This document shows positions 11,868 to 21,400 of a stretch of DNA of 64,000 bases, piece by piece. This stretch comes from Tricholoma matsutake (lineage: Eukaryota > Basidiomycota > Agaricomycetes > Agaricales > Tricholomataceae): contig AP026550.1 in assembly GCA_026075535.2 (NCBI GenBank), forward strand, positions 1,488,001-1,552,000, given 5' to 3'. The notes under the pieces were generated by a model. It was not told where the DNA came from. It did no database searches and saw nothing but the letters and a program-made list of their open reading frames with translations. Positions within the stretch are counted from its first letter, which is position 1, and each line of letters starts with the position of its first letter. The translations under genes and the position numbers were made by a program.

Positions 11868-11872
11868 TTAAT

Positions 11873-12075
11873 AGTGATAAGTAATCAGTCCTGACCAGTC
11901 GAGGTTGAGACCAGTTGTAACTGGTCTCATAACTGAGTTGTAACTGTGTTGCCCAGTTGTAACCTGGACCAGTGATGGTTACAACCAAAATTGAGAAATA
12001 TAATAACCAGTTCTGGTCACCGGTTACAGCCCGAGGGGCCAAAAAACCATGACCGAATTGGACCTCAAAGCACTA
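11873..12075. mobile_element. Right-end remnant of a hAT-like element
   Basis: The sequence is rich in CCAGTTGTAACTGG-like words and ends GGACCTCAAAGCACTA, the standard right terminus of this family. The left end should lie before 6180 but I found none, so the element is truncated. Confidence 0.55.
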
Positions 12076-12150
12076 GTTGACCCACATTCATAGGTTGGCT
12101 GTACCAGCAGAGGTGCCATTACTCTTGATGGAATTGTTAAACAGAAAAGA

Positions 12151-12224
12151 TGACCAGACTGGGGATTGAACCCAGGCCCTCCTGGACATATACCAGATGC
12201 TCTGACCAACTGAGCTATCAGGTC
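12151..12224 (-). tRNA. tRNA-like sequence, probably a pseudogene or SINE head
   Basis: On the minus strand this folds as a cloverleaf of 74 bases: acceptor GACCTGA/TCTGGTC (one mismatch), D-arm GCTC...GAGC, anticodon stem TCTGG/CCAGG, T-arm CTGGG-TTCAATC-CCCAG. Box A is TAGCTCAGTTGG and box B is GGTTCAATCCC, both near consensus, and a TTTT terminator follows. The anticodon loop is TATATGT. Position 33 is A rather than the near-universal U, and the implied anticodon TAT would be an Ile(AUA) reader. That defect and the repeat setting favour a decayed tRNA or a tRNA-derived retroelement. Confidence 0.5.
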
Positions 12225-12689
12225 TTATAGGGTTCAACAGAACAAGGATACCATATAACCAGACATGGATTGCTACAACTATCACATCACTTGTGTGTTT
12301 GTGCAAACTATGGTCTGTTAAGCACTGATTAAGCAGTGACAGATTATATAATCCAACAGGAATGAGTGCTTCTTGCAGTGCAAAAAAGGTCAGAAGGGAG
12401 CCATCTTGCTTCCACCTCAGTGTAAGCTCACCTTGGATAGAGCTGAGCTTCACTGAGTCAGACAAGACAGAATAGGACCAGAATATAGAGGATAAGGAGA
12501 AGTACAGCAGTAGGCAAAGGTGAATGTGAGTGGGAGAAAAGGAAGGAAGAAGAATAATCTTGAGCCAGTAGGTATATATGGGGAAAGTGACAGGTGTGCA
12601 AATATGAGTAACAGATGAGTAAGCTCTAGGATTACACTCAGTTTATCTTGACCTGCAATCATGCATTCATGCAGTGCCTTACAAGGTGT

Positions 12690-13080
12690 GATCATGTTGT
12701 ATATCTAAGGCTTTGGGGCCATCCATGCCAACACATACTTCCTCGTCACAGTCAGGGCAAAAATGTGTACTCTCTGGTGTGTATTCCAGCTCATCTGCCC
12801 TTCTGATTTTCAGAGTTTAGGCATCATTTGGCAGTACCACATTTGCTCACCTCTTCTTCAGCCATTTTGCTTAGATGTTGAGGGTGGGCATGAAATTCTA
12901 GCTCATATTAGAGCATATTTGCAGCTGGGTTCAAATTTTTGATGATGGAGCCCAAATTTTTCTTGACCACATTTGGCACCCTTGCTCAGACTTGTTCTAG
13001 TTGGGCCATGGCTGTGCCTGGCATGTACAAGTCCTCTGAATCAATCATCTTCTTTATCACAGACATCAGGAGAACCCAAA
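12690..13080 (-). pseudogene. Decayed transposon-type ORF fragment
   Basis: Read on the minus strand, this stretch gives a continuous but stop-broken frame with a Cys-containing end, roughly FLPxCDEEVCVGMDGPKAL, preceded by acidic and hydrophobic helical sequence. Most breaks are TGA. I cannot assign the family. The flanks 12225-12690 and 13081-13360 contain nothing I can identify. Confidence 0.25.
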
Positions 13081-13369
13081 AATGCAAATGCATATTTTTG
13101 TATGTTCAGTAGAAATAAGATATCTTAGTTTTCCCTTTGCAAGCTTGTAGATAGGGGGTGTACAGGCCCTGATAATCTCTACTTGTCCATAACATTCACA
13201 GATGTGGAATCCAGCAATTCCAGTTGGACTCTGGGGATTCTGGTTGGAATAACCAGATTCCAGGTACTTGACAAAAGTATACCATATTGGATAGTCAAAT
13301 TTGATATATTCAAGTTCCAAGCTCTTTGAAACTTCATGAAGTGCCTACAAAATAAATTTGTGTGAAGGA

Positions 13370-13445
13370 AAGACTGAACTCAAGACCTTTTAATGGTATG
13401 ATCACACTGTACAAGTGTGCTCAACTAGTTGAGCCACAGGAGATT
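13370..13445 (-). tRNA. Degenerate tRNA-like sequence
   Basis: On the minus strand there is a box A-like TGGCTCAACTAG with a D-stem GCTC/GAGC, then an anticodon arm CACAC-TTGTACA-GTGTG with a perfect 5-bp stem, U33 and anticodon GTA. The T-arm (GAGTTCAGTC) is too degenerate to pair. A tRNA-derived SINE head is as likely as a dead tRNA. Confidence 0.3.
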
Positions 13446-14030
13446 ACTAGTAATAACTATAAGGTTTGTTTATGACACTCACACTCAAAACTCTATTTTC
13501 ATCTTCCTCGAGGGAGGTGCTTGTCACATAATCAAGATCAAAAAATTGATTAACTACATCCCTCGCACAAGATGTGAGGAGGGAGTACTACAATTATATA
13601 CAAACCCCTCGCCCACGCAAAATGCAGGGGAGGGGCATTAAAACAAAAACAAAAACATCCCCACCCCACACAAAATGCGAGGGAGAGGGGGATGTGGTCC
13701 TGTGCATTGGCGCCAGTGTGTCAGCCTCATGGATGTATCATCTTGGTGGTGCGTAGTGCATGGGTCCCACTCCCATTGTCCCTGGCCGCCGTCCCTAGTG
13801 GTTGGGGGTGCTATGGTGGTAGCTGTTGTCGTCATCTTGTTCTCCTCCCTGTCTCTTGCTGTTGCCATCCCTGTGCCTGGTTGTCCTGTAGTCCGGCCTG
13901 GTCTTTGTCCCCGCCATCTTTTCGTCGTCACTGCTATCTGCCTCCTCATTGTCATTGTCCCCATAGCCCCCATCCTCGCTGTGTTGGTCGGCCTTTCTTG
14001 CTTGTTGTCGTCCTTGCCATTGTTAGTGAT

Positions 14031-14150
14031 TGTCATGGGTATTGAAACCTGCACGGGTATTAGCCATGGGTAGTTGCGGGTGCAGGTACGGGTATGAAAT
14101 TTGTGACCCTCTACAAACCCGTACCCACAGCGTGGGTTGCCGGGTTTTGT
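14031..14150. repeat. GGGTA-rich MITE-like segment
   Basis: Repeated CACGGGTA, CAGGTACGGGTATG and CCCGTACCC words occur in both orientations. The same words make up the MITE at 26996-27244 and the segment at 15050-15165. Confidence 0.45.
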
Positions 14151-14666
14151 TAGCACTCAGTTCTGCATTTTGCATTTGTTATCTATTTACAACATAGCAT
14201 ATCTAGTAGTATTTACTACTACTTATGAAACGGGGGACATGCCTAGGATGCGATGGACAAAAGTGGGGGTTATACATTGTTGAGTGTGCACATATTTGTT
14301 CAGTGTAAACAGTCGAAAATGTGTCAACAACAGAAAACATGTGACTCCATTGACTCAACAACACGTCAATCAACTACCACCACAGGCTCGACAACAGCGG
14401 TAACAACATGGGCAATGCAACAGCAGCAACAACAATGGAAACTGGGGCTCGAGGCCCAGGTATGTTTTTCTTTCTTTGCTAACTTGCTAACCACGACACA
14501 AGGCCCAGATGACTACAAACATTGTCTGGGTTCTAGGTAAGTTGTTTTTCATGTTCCTTTCTAGTTATCTTCAACTAACTAATCTTTTCTTTTGATTTTT
14601 AGGTTATACAGTAATGATGTCACAGCTCCCGAGGCAGTGCAACCTATGGCCACCCACACCACAGCT

Positions 14667-14682
14667 GCAAGCCTCTGCTTGC
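14667..14682. repeat. Tetraloop hairpin motif
   Basis: GCAAGC, loop CTCT, GCTTGC; the stem is perfect and differs on both arms from the GAGC/GCTC copies. Confidence 0.5.
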
Positions 14683-14733
14683 TGGGTGGATGACAGAGCA
14701 ACAAGGACAAACAATGCAGTACCTGCCCCCAGC

Positions 14734-14755
14734 CCTGCGAGCCACTGCTCACAGG
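14734..14755. repeat. Tetraloop hairpin motif
   Basis: CCTGCGAGC, loop CACT, GCTCACAGG; one C/A mismatch in 9 pairs, followed by GTGGG. Confidence 0.6.
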
Positions 14756-14977
14756 GTGGGTCATGGGTGCTAACAGCCGACAATGAGGGATGATGGGATG
14801 GAGATGACAGGAGCAGGGAGACCCAAGAAGTGGGATACCCACCAGGTACGCACCCTACACCTGTAATCAGCCATGTCAATGCTAACACCACCTATCCCCA
14901 CCAAAACAGAATCAGCAGCATCTTGACACAATGTGGCTGAAAAGGGGACCCACCATGACCACAGCTCCCCTCCATGG

Positions 14978-14997
14978 CTGTGAGCACCTGCTCGCAG
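14978..14997. repeat. Tetraloop hairpin motif
   Basis: CTGTGAGC, loop ACCT, GCTCGCAG; one T-G pair in 8, followed by GGTGGG. Confidence 0.6.
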
Positions 14998-15049
14998 GGT
15001 GGGTCGAGCTGATGGCCAGTGATGGACAACAAGACCCATCATACCTGCG

Positions 15050-15165
15050 CTGTACCCTTGACCCTTACCTACCCTTACCCTTACCCTTCATTCACAGGTA
15101 CGGGTATGCATGGGTAAGGGTACGGGTCAGATTTTTTTACCCCAGGGTTACCTGGGTTATTCACT
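15050..15165. repeat. GGGTA/TACCC-rich MITE-like segment
   Basis: Several TTACCC/TACCCT units are followed by CAGGTACGGGTATGCATGGG. The arrangement matches the GGGTA family at 14031 and 26996 rather than a telomere. Confidence 0.45.
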
Positions 15166-15313
15166 AGCCATTGTCAGTCCCTCAGTTTTGGTGGCAGTGG
15201 TGGTGGCAGTGGGTTCAGGAATTCCAGTTGTTGTCATCAGTAGTTTGAGTTTGTAGTACCTAAAAAGTTGTGTTAGTAATAAGAAAATGAAATGAAAGAG
15301 AAAAAAACATATT

Positions 15314-15343
15314 ACAGGCCCAAGAGACGTCTCTTGGGCCTGT
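15314..15343. repeat. Perfect 30-bp palindrome
   Basis: Two 15-base arms (ACAGGCCCAAGAGAC and its exact complement) meet with no spacer. A related half-copy, GCCCAAGAGAC, is at about 15672. It lies in an otherwise gene-free repeat block. Confidence 0.85.
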
Positions 15344-15840
15344 TTTGTCATTGTATGGGCCATCTCTGTCTCCTGTGCCTTCCTTGTGTGCCATTGTTGT
15401 CCCACCCTGGTCGCTGCTGCTGCTGTTTTCATTTTGGTTGTGTCATCCCCCTGTCATCGTCCTGGGAGTTGTTGTTGTTGTTGTCCCCATTGTTGCTGTG
15501 CCTTCACCATGATTGTCATCATTCTCCCATGTTCCTTGCTGTCCTTGCTGTCATCATTGTTGTCCTGGTTTGGTGCTGGGTCAGGGTTGTCATTGTTGTC
15601 CATAGTTAATACCTAGAAACTTTGTTAGCACCAAAAAAAATGAAATGAATAAGAAAAAAACTTAACTACAGCCCAAGAGACATTGGTGACGCCTTTTGGA
15701 CCCTTTTTGTTGTACAGTGCTGCATCCTTTGCCTGCACTTCCCTCTCGTCCCATCCTCATCATCCCCCTCGTTGTCCGCCACAGTCGCTATTTTTGTTGT
15801 GTCATCATCCCCATCCCTGTGTCATAATCCATTATCTACC

Positions 15841-15860
15841 CTGCGAGCAGATGCTCACAG
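15841..15860. repeat. Tetraloop hairpin motif
   Basis: CTGCGAGC, loop AGAT, GCTCACAG; one mismatch. Confidence 0.6.
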
Positions 15861-16439
15861 CAGTGGTGCACGTGTGGATCTGCTGTCTTGGCGCCATCTC
15901 ATGATAATAGAACTTAAAGATCAAATTAGAACATTAGTTAGTTGAAAAGAAAATAAAAGAAAAGAACTTGAAAACCATTACTTAGGGCCCAACAAACAAC
16001 TCTTTTGCACGTACATCGTGCTGCTAAGCTTTTTGAGGAAGCATGACTCAATGTGACAGTTTCCTTTTTCATTCAAAATCCGTGTGTCCATAAAACCCGC
16101 TGAGTGTGAAAGTCTATAAGGGGCTGAGTTGGACTGACTTCAAAATATAAGCCTGTCTTCAGACGGTGTTGAAACTCCAACATCTGCCGAGCAGCCGTCA
16201 GACTTAACGTATCAGGTTAAAAAGACAAGTCCTCGTACCTCAGACTTGTAACTTTCCTGAGAAACCACTCTCCTCCTGCAACATATTTCTGGTGGACAAT
16301 TTGCACGCAGTACTTGTGAATTACTCAAACATTGTATATGCAGCAAAGAGCTAACAATAATATACAGTGGGGGAACTTGTAGGTGGTACACAACTTGTGT
16401 TGATTTTGTGCTCTTACACTGGCTGCACAGCAAGATACT

Positions 16440-16680
16440 TCTGAGAGGGTATGATGTCAGTATTCTGGAAGTACTCCTAATACTGCCACCATACTCACCA
16501 AGGGATATTTTGCCAGTATGCATACCAATCTAGAATACTACTTCAGTATCTTCAGTACTATCAAAATATAGTACAATACTGTCAAAATACCTCTAGTGAA
16601 GTATGTTGACAATATTAAGAATACTGTCAGGATACTTTCACAGTACTTCTCAGGCAGTATTGTGTCTTGCACCCAGTGTT
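16440..16680. repeat. AGTATT/AGTACT-rich repeat
   Basis: Degenerate AGTATTCT, AATACTG and AGTACTTC words repeat about every 15-25 bases in both orientations. No gene is visible. The flanks 15906-16440 and 16680-16935 are likewise empty, apart from GACAGCTTGCTTGCT words at about 16758-16850 that recur upstream of the second aminotransferase gene. Confidence 0.5.
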
Positions 16681-16935
16681 ACTCGTTTTGGTGTGTGTGA
16701 ATTTCTGATTTGTCAATGTCACGGGCGTCTCTCCGTTTTGATCCGGCACGAAGTGTGCCCGACAGCTTGCTTGCTCGATGCTTGAAAGCTTGACAGCTTG
16801 ACATCTTGCTTGGCTGTTTGTTTGGTGGCTGACAGCTTGCTTGCTGCCAGCACGGTGACTGGGTGCCTGCCTTAAATATGAAATAGCTGAAAGTACTTAA
16901 GTTAAAAGAAAACTATTAACCTCCGAGATATTCAA

Positions 16936-18690
16936 ATGAACAAGGTAGCCAGGTTAGACATTGGCAAGCTTTACACACAAGAACCCCCTGCTTTCGGGCA
17001 TGTGATGCTCCGATACTTCGCCTTAGATCCAGATTATGTGAACTTGAATCATGGTACGCACATATGTTTGTTTGCTATTCCGAAACATCATTCAAGATTG
17101 ACCGTTCTAGGATCTTTTGGCTCTACCCCTTTGCCAGTTTTGGCTACTGTACATCAGATGAGCGTGGAGTTCGAGGCGAATCCAGATTTATTCCATCGCA
17201 TCACGTATCTACCTCTTCTCGTCGAGGTTCGCGAACAGCTCGCACAAATGATCGGCGCAGACACCAATGAGTGCGTCCTGGTTACCAACGCGGCTACAGG
17301 TATCAACACCGTCTTGAGGAACTTCGATTGGAGCGAAGACGATATCATCGTGTCGTGTAAGCCCGGACCTCTTCGCGCATGGTTACCCCGTCTTTTAAGT
17401 CAGCTAATCGATGCCGTACCAAGTCAATACCACGTATAGGGCAATGGATAAAACTGCGCAATATCTCTCCGATGTATATCCACTCCCAAGGAGGTCCATA
17501 TTCATTATGCTCTTCCCGTCCAAGCATGACAAGATCCTTGCTGATTTCGAAGAACACATTCGTGCGCTTCGGGAGAAGAATAAGAGAAAGATCGTTGTTA
17601 TTATTGACAGCATCGTATCTAATCCGGGTGTCATTTTACCCTGGAAGCAGATGGTTAAGATCTGCAAACAATATCGTGTGTGGAGTGTCGTTGATGCAAC
17701 TCATTCTATCGGGCAAGAGTTGGACATCAATCTGAGCCGAGACCAGCCTGACTTTTGGGTCTCTGTAAGGTCTTCACTTTCTTCTCGGAGAAAAGAATAT
17801 TGATAAGCATCACAGAACTGCCACACATGGCTGTACGCGAAACGTACCTGTTCGATCTTGTATGTTCCCAAGCGGTCAGCACTTTGTTCCAATCAGGGAT
17901 GTCTCTTTGCTCATGTTTTCCTGTCTGTACTCGGCACAGTAACCTGCATATTATGAAATCGTCTCTCCCAACGTCCTATAAATATATAACCCCGCAAGAG
18001 AAGACCGTAGATAACCTCAACTTTATCGCTCAGCATGAATGTACGAGTGCATAATTGGATTTAGATCATTCTAACTTGGTTTGTTGGCAGGGGTTGGAAC
18101 CATTGATTTCTCTCCGTATCTTACTGTCTCCTCAGGTAGCTGTCCCTTGCTTGTACTTGATCTAGAGTTGTCCGACTGATAGATAGATCACGGTAGCCCT
18201 AAGATTTAGGGAATGGATTGGTGGCGAAGCCAAGATCAATGCTTATTGCCACGATATGGCGATGAGAGGCGGTAAACGACTTGCGGAGATTTTTGGCACC
18301 CGTGTGATGGATCCGGAGGGCGATTTGACTGCCAACATGGTTTGTTTGACGCCGCCTCCCTTCCGTGCTTCGGCTGATCACTCGGTCTGTTGGCAGGTAA
18401 ATGTGGAACTGCCCATTCCTGTTAGTGTCCAATTCAATCGAGCATTAGAGCAGCAATTCGACCACGAGCTGCTGGTCAAGCACAAGGTATATTCTGCGTA
18501 TTTTCAGCATAATAAGATTTGGTGGACCCGATGCAGTGCGCAAGTCTTCACTGAGGTTTGTGCTACGGTCACTTTGTTTCTGAGAATGTTAGCTTGTTGA
18601 TGATTGTACATCTAGATGCAAGATTTTGAGATACTAGGAAAAGCCTGGTTACATCTCATTCGTGAGGTGACGGCAAAAGTCGCGATTTGA
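16936..18690 (+). CDS. PLP-dependent class V aminotransferase-fold protein, paralog 1 (active-site Lys replaced)
   Basis: The gene has eight exons: 16936-17053, 17111-17356, 17424-17764, 17816-17874, 17940-18040, 18091-18135, 18197-18555 and 18616-18690. Together they give 447 residues, normal for this family, which includes isopenicillin-N epimerase-like proteins and hercynylcysteine sulfoxide lyases. Visible motifs are NLNHGSFGSTPLPVL near the N terminus, VTNAATGINTVLRNFDW (cofactor phosphate region), SNPGVILPWKQM, VVDATHSIGQ (the Asp contacts the pyridine ring) and GTIDFSPYLTV. The family signature NCHKWLYA reads NCHTWLYA here: codon 239 is ACA (Thr), where the lysine that forms the Schiff base is expected. 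All introns are GT-AG, 50-67 bp, and the frame is intact. The paralog at 44116-45855 has the same intron positions and keeps the lysine. The substrate is unknown; a non-enzymatic or altered role is possible. Confidence 0.88.
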
Positions 18691-20090
18691 CAATCTTTGC
18701 TCTGAAGATAACTTACATAATCATTTCTTTTCACATACATACTCAAACTTTTGTTACTCCGAAAATCCACACATACTTACAGCTGGGCCTATGCTCGTCT
18801 TCGATTTTCATCTTTGATCAGCAAATAGTATTTTAGGGTAACATGCGATCAAGTGTACTGATGCGCTGCCCATGGATATCAGGACATACAGTGGGGAAGT
18901 CGGTCGATGTGGGAAGGGGCCCTAGTCGTGGAACAGAATCAATGACGCAGAAAATCCCCTCCTGGGAAGCAAATTAAACTGATCACTATGAACGAGTTGG
19001 AATCAAAGGCGCATAGGACTGAAGATGAATATCAAGCTCCCAGTGCCGTGGAGCCAGTTCATATGGAGGAAGTGGCACAGCTTCTAGGATGACAGGGGCG
19101 AATAGTCATTAGTCACTGAAGTCTCTCCTAAGACTTCTAAGAAGGAATGTAAACGCGGTGTGGTACTCCAACGTTTTGCAAGGACTCTTGTGCACCCTGC
19201 TCCTCATTCCTAAGGCTCCAACCGTTTAGTTTATGTATACTCCTCAAAGGCCACATACATAAACAGTTGTCTAAAACATATAACCATCTATATACTGTTT
19301 GATAAACAGATATACACTTGATATACACAGTTGAAAGACTAACATTATCGTTTCCACATAACGGCTGAAAACAATAATTATACTAGGTGTCATTGAGCCA
19401 CCAAATGGGTTCTATAGACATGTAAATTATGAAAAATGGCTTTGCTTGGGCATGATTCACTGAGGATGATTGTAGAATAGCCCCTGAACCAATAGAAACT
19501 GTAGATTTACTGAAAATGTGTGTTATGCTGCTAAGAAGGTTGCCAAGGGAAGTGGTTGACATGTCATCAGCAAGTTGGGTATGATGTGGCATGGTTTCTT
19601 GTCAATATTGTGTCAACACATACAAAATATTGAAGTTGCCAGTGTTACATGGGTTCAAAATCACAGCTAGCCTAGTAAGAAGCATAGGAATTGCATGCAA
19701 GGAAGTCTGTATACTATACAGCGATGAAATTTTCTGTGAAATTTGCTTGGGAAAAAGAACTGCACGTGATGGGAAATTACCATATATGGCAGAAAGAGGT
19801 CAACCAAGGGGCCGAGAAAAAAAATGCAAGTGGATATGTGTTTTTCCTGTTCTGCCACCCCTTGTGACATCCTTGTATTCATTATTGCCATTGATCATAA
19901 TAGGCAAACTGTTTAACCATCTATATACTGTATAACTACTGTGTACACCACCTTGAGGCCCAAGCCCTATACATAAACATAAACATATACAGTATAAACC
20001 GTATAAGATGGTTATATAGATAGAACAGTTGGAGCCTTACTCATTCCAAGGCCCATAGGAAAGTTGCTGTGAACAGTGGGGTCTATAGAA
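18691..20090. repeat. Non-coding region with an inverted-repeat-bounded segment
   Basis: CCTAAGGCTCCAACCGTTTA near 19209 and the reverse form (GAACAGTTGGAGCCTTACTC) near 20025 face each other, as do CCATCTATATACTG words at 19285 and 19918/20010. This suggests a decayed terminal-inverted-repeat element of roughly 0.85 kb. No convincing coding frame is present. Confidence 0.35.
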
Positions 20091-20099
20091 AATCAATCC

Positions 20100-20330
20100 T
20101 AGCATAATCAGAGTCTAACTCAGTCTCTGTACAAGTGACTATAAATAATACAAGTACTGTACCTAGCGTAATCTACTAACTATAGGTACAGTAAGTAATG
20201 ATCCATAATTGAGTGATAACAAATGCAGTCACCTCAGTCTCTGTACAAGTGACTGAGGTGAACGATTGACTGTCTACTCTATATATATGTGAGGCCAGCT
20301 ACACAAAGAATGAAAGGAATAAACAGCACA
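20100..20330 (+). repeat. LTR-like dispersed repeat
   Basis: It contains CACCTCAGTC...GACTGAGGTG inverted arms, GGTACAGTAAGTAATGATC and a TATATATATGTGAGG box. A similar sequence lies in reverse orientation at about 46960-47180. Solo LTRs of one old element are a reasonable reading, but the ends are not defined. From 20330 to 21400 I see no gene. Confidence 0.4.
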
Positions 20331-21400
20331 AAGGTACCTACGAAACGACGCATCAAAGAGATAAGCTATAAATAGTACACGCATCAGAGGCATGATTGTG
20401 TACGCTCACATGGGCATTCTCAACAGGGTCATCATCGCCACAGAAGCACCAGCTCGCTGTGCACCCTCAGAAACCCACATATGCTGCAGAGGATCGATAC
20501 ATGACAGGGCACATCAGGAGCTGATTGGGTGTGTTACAATGCCATCCTTCGTTGCTTTCTTGCTGCCTACATAATCAATTCTGCTTGATTATTTTGTGCA
20601 GGCATGATTCGTCAGTCGTACACCATAGCGCAACCCAAAAAAATTGTCCAAGCCAGGCTGACAAGCGCTGAAGACGGCATGAATGTTAATGAGGCGCAGG
20701 ACGTAATTTTGCCCGAACGCTGTCAAGTTTGCGATGAAAGTCAGCGGTATCGGATCTCTACAAGCATGTCACGTTGTTCGATGGTCGATGTCACCCTCCG
20801 TTGGGTTGAATAGGTGTAGATTCGAGCTGCAAACGGCACACGGCGCGCCTGGGTGACGTGAAGGAAATCATACAGGTGATTCAGAACAGTCTGACAGCAC
20901 CATATCTCCGGCTAGTGCCAGTGGGCTCCCATGAACAAATGATGCTCGGTTTATTCATCAAATGCCCTAAACGGGGGGTGTGGAGATTCCATGAGGCGAT
21001 GTTACTTGTTCTCTTTTGCTGTATAAATATTCCTTACTTCTAGGCATAATAATGCCGAAAATGAGCTGTCAGTAGTGCTGGACTCACTTGTGGCACCGTG
21101 CTGCTGTTTTGAGGGTAAGAGGAGTGTGCTCCTCAATTTAGGGCAGGCTGCCAGTGGCTCAGGTAGAGGGGGTACCGAGTGAGTCGGAGGACAGCATGAT
21201 ATATCCTGTCTTTGACTTCCCGGGGGAACAAATGGGAACAAGAGGACAAAGGACCGAAGAATGAAAGAAGAGCTTCCGAGTAGCAGTGTCAATATGAAAG
21301 TTTCGTACCTAAAAAGAGGCATAACTACGTAACCAAGTAGCCATGAAGAGTGCCTAAACATGAAGAGTACGGGGTAGATCATAAGAGGAGCATAGAATAA

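Larger units (their letters stand above)
6180..11872 (+). mobile_element. Ty1/copia LTR retrotransposon, near full length, inactivated
   Basis: The element proper is 6185-11867, flanked by a 5-bp target duplication TTAAT at 6180-6184 and 11868-11872. It has two 274-bp LTRs, a primer-binding site directly after the 5' LTR, a single gag-pol frame and a G-rich polypurine tract before the 3' LTR. Domain order is gag, protease, integrase, RT, RNase H, i.e. copia type with integrase before RT. The coding frame is kept over 4.85 kb but carries two TGA stops and an altered RT active site. The LTRs differ at about five positions, so the insertion is fairly young. It sits inside or beside an older hAT-like repeat whose right end is at 12075. 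Confidence 0.95.
13562..15905. repeat. Low-complexity repeat block, no gene
   Basis: This block is rich in TTGTTGTC/CCATTGTC words, short splice-like CAGGTA...TTTCTTTC words, and hairpin motif copies. Blocks near 14600-15050 resemble 48840-49170, including the shared GTGGGATACCCACCAGGTA. The several long open frames on both strands are compositional. I see no protein family. Confidence 0.55.

Noticed and set aside
13638..14156. Open frames on both strands rich in Thr, Arg and Val
   Set aside because: Compositional frames in a low-complexity block; no start context, domain or conservation signal.
15055..15130. TTACCC-like tandem units resembling telomere repeat
   Set aside because: The units are TACCCT/TTACCC mixed with GGGTACGGGTA in both orientations and match the interspersed GGGTA MITE family; fungal telomeres are long pure TTAGGG arrays.
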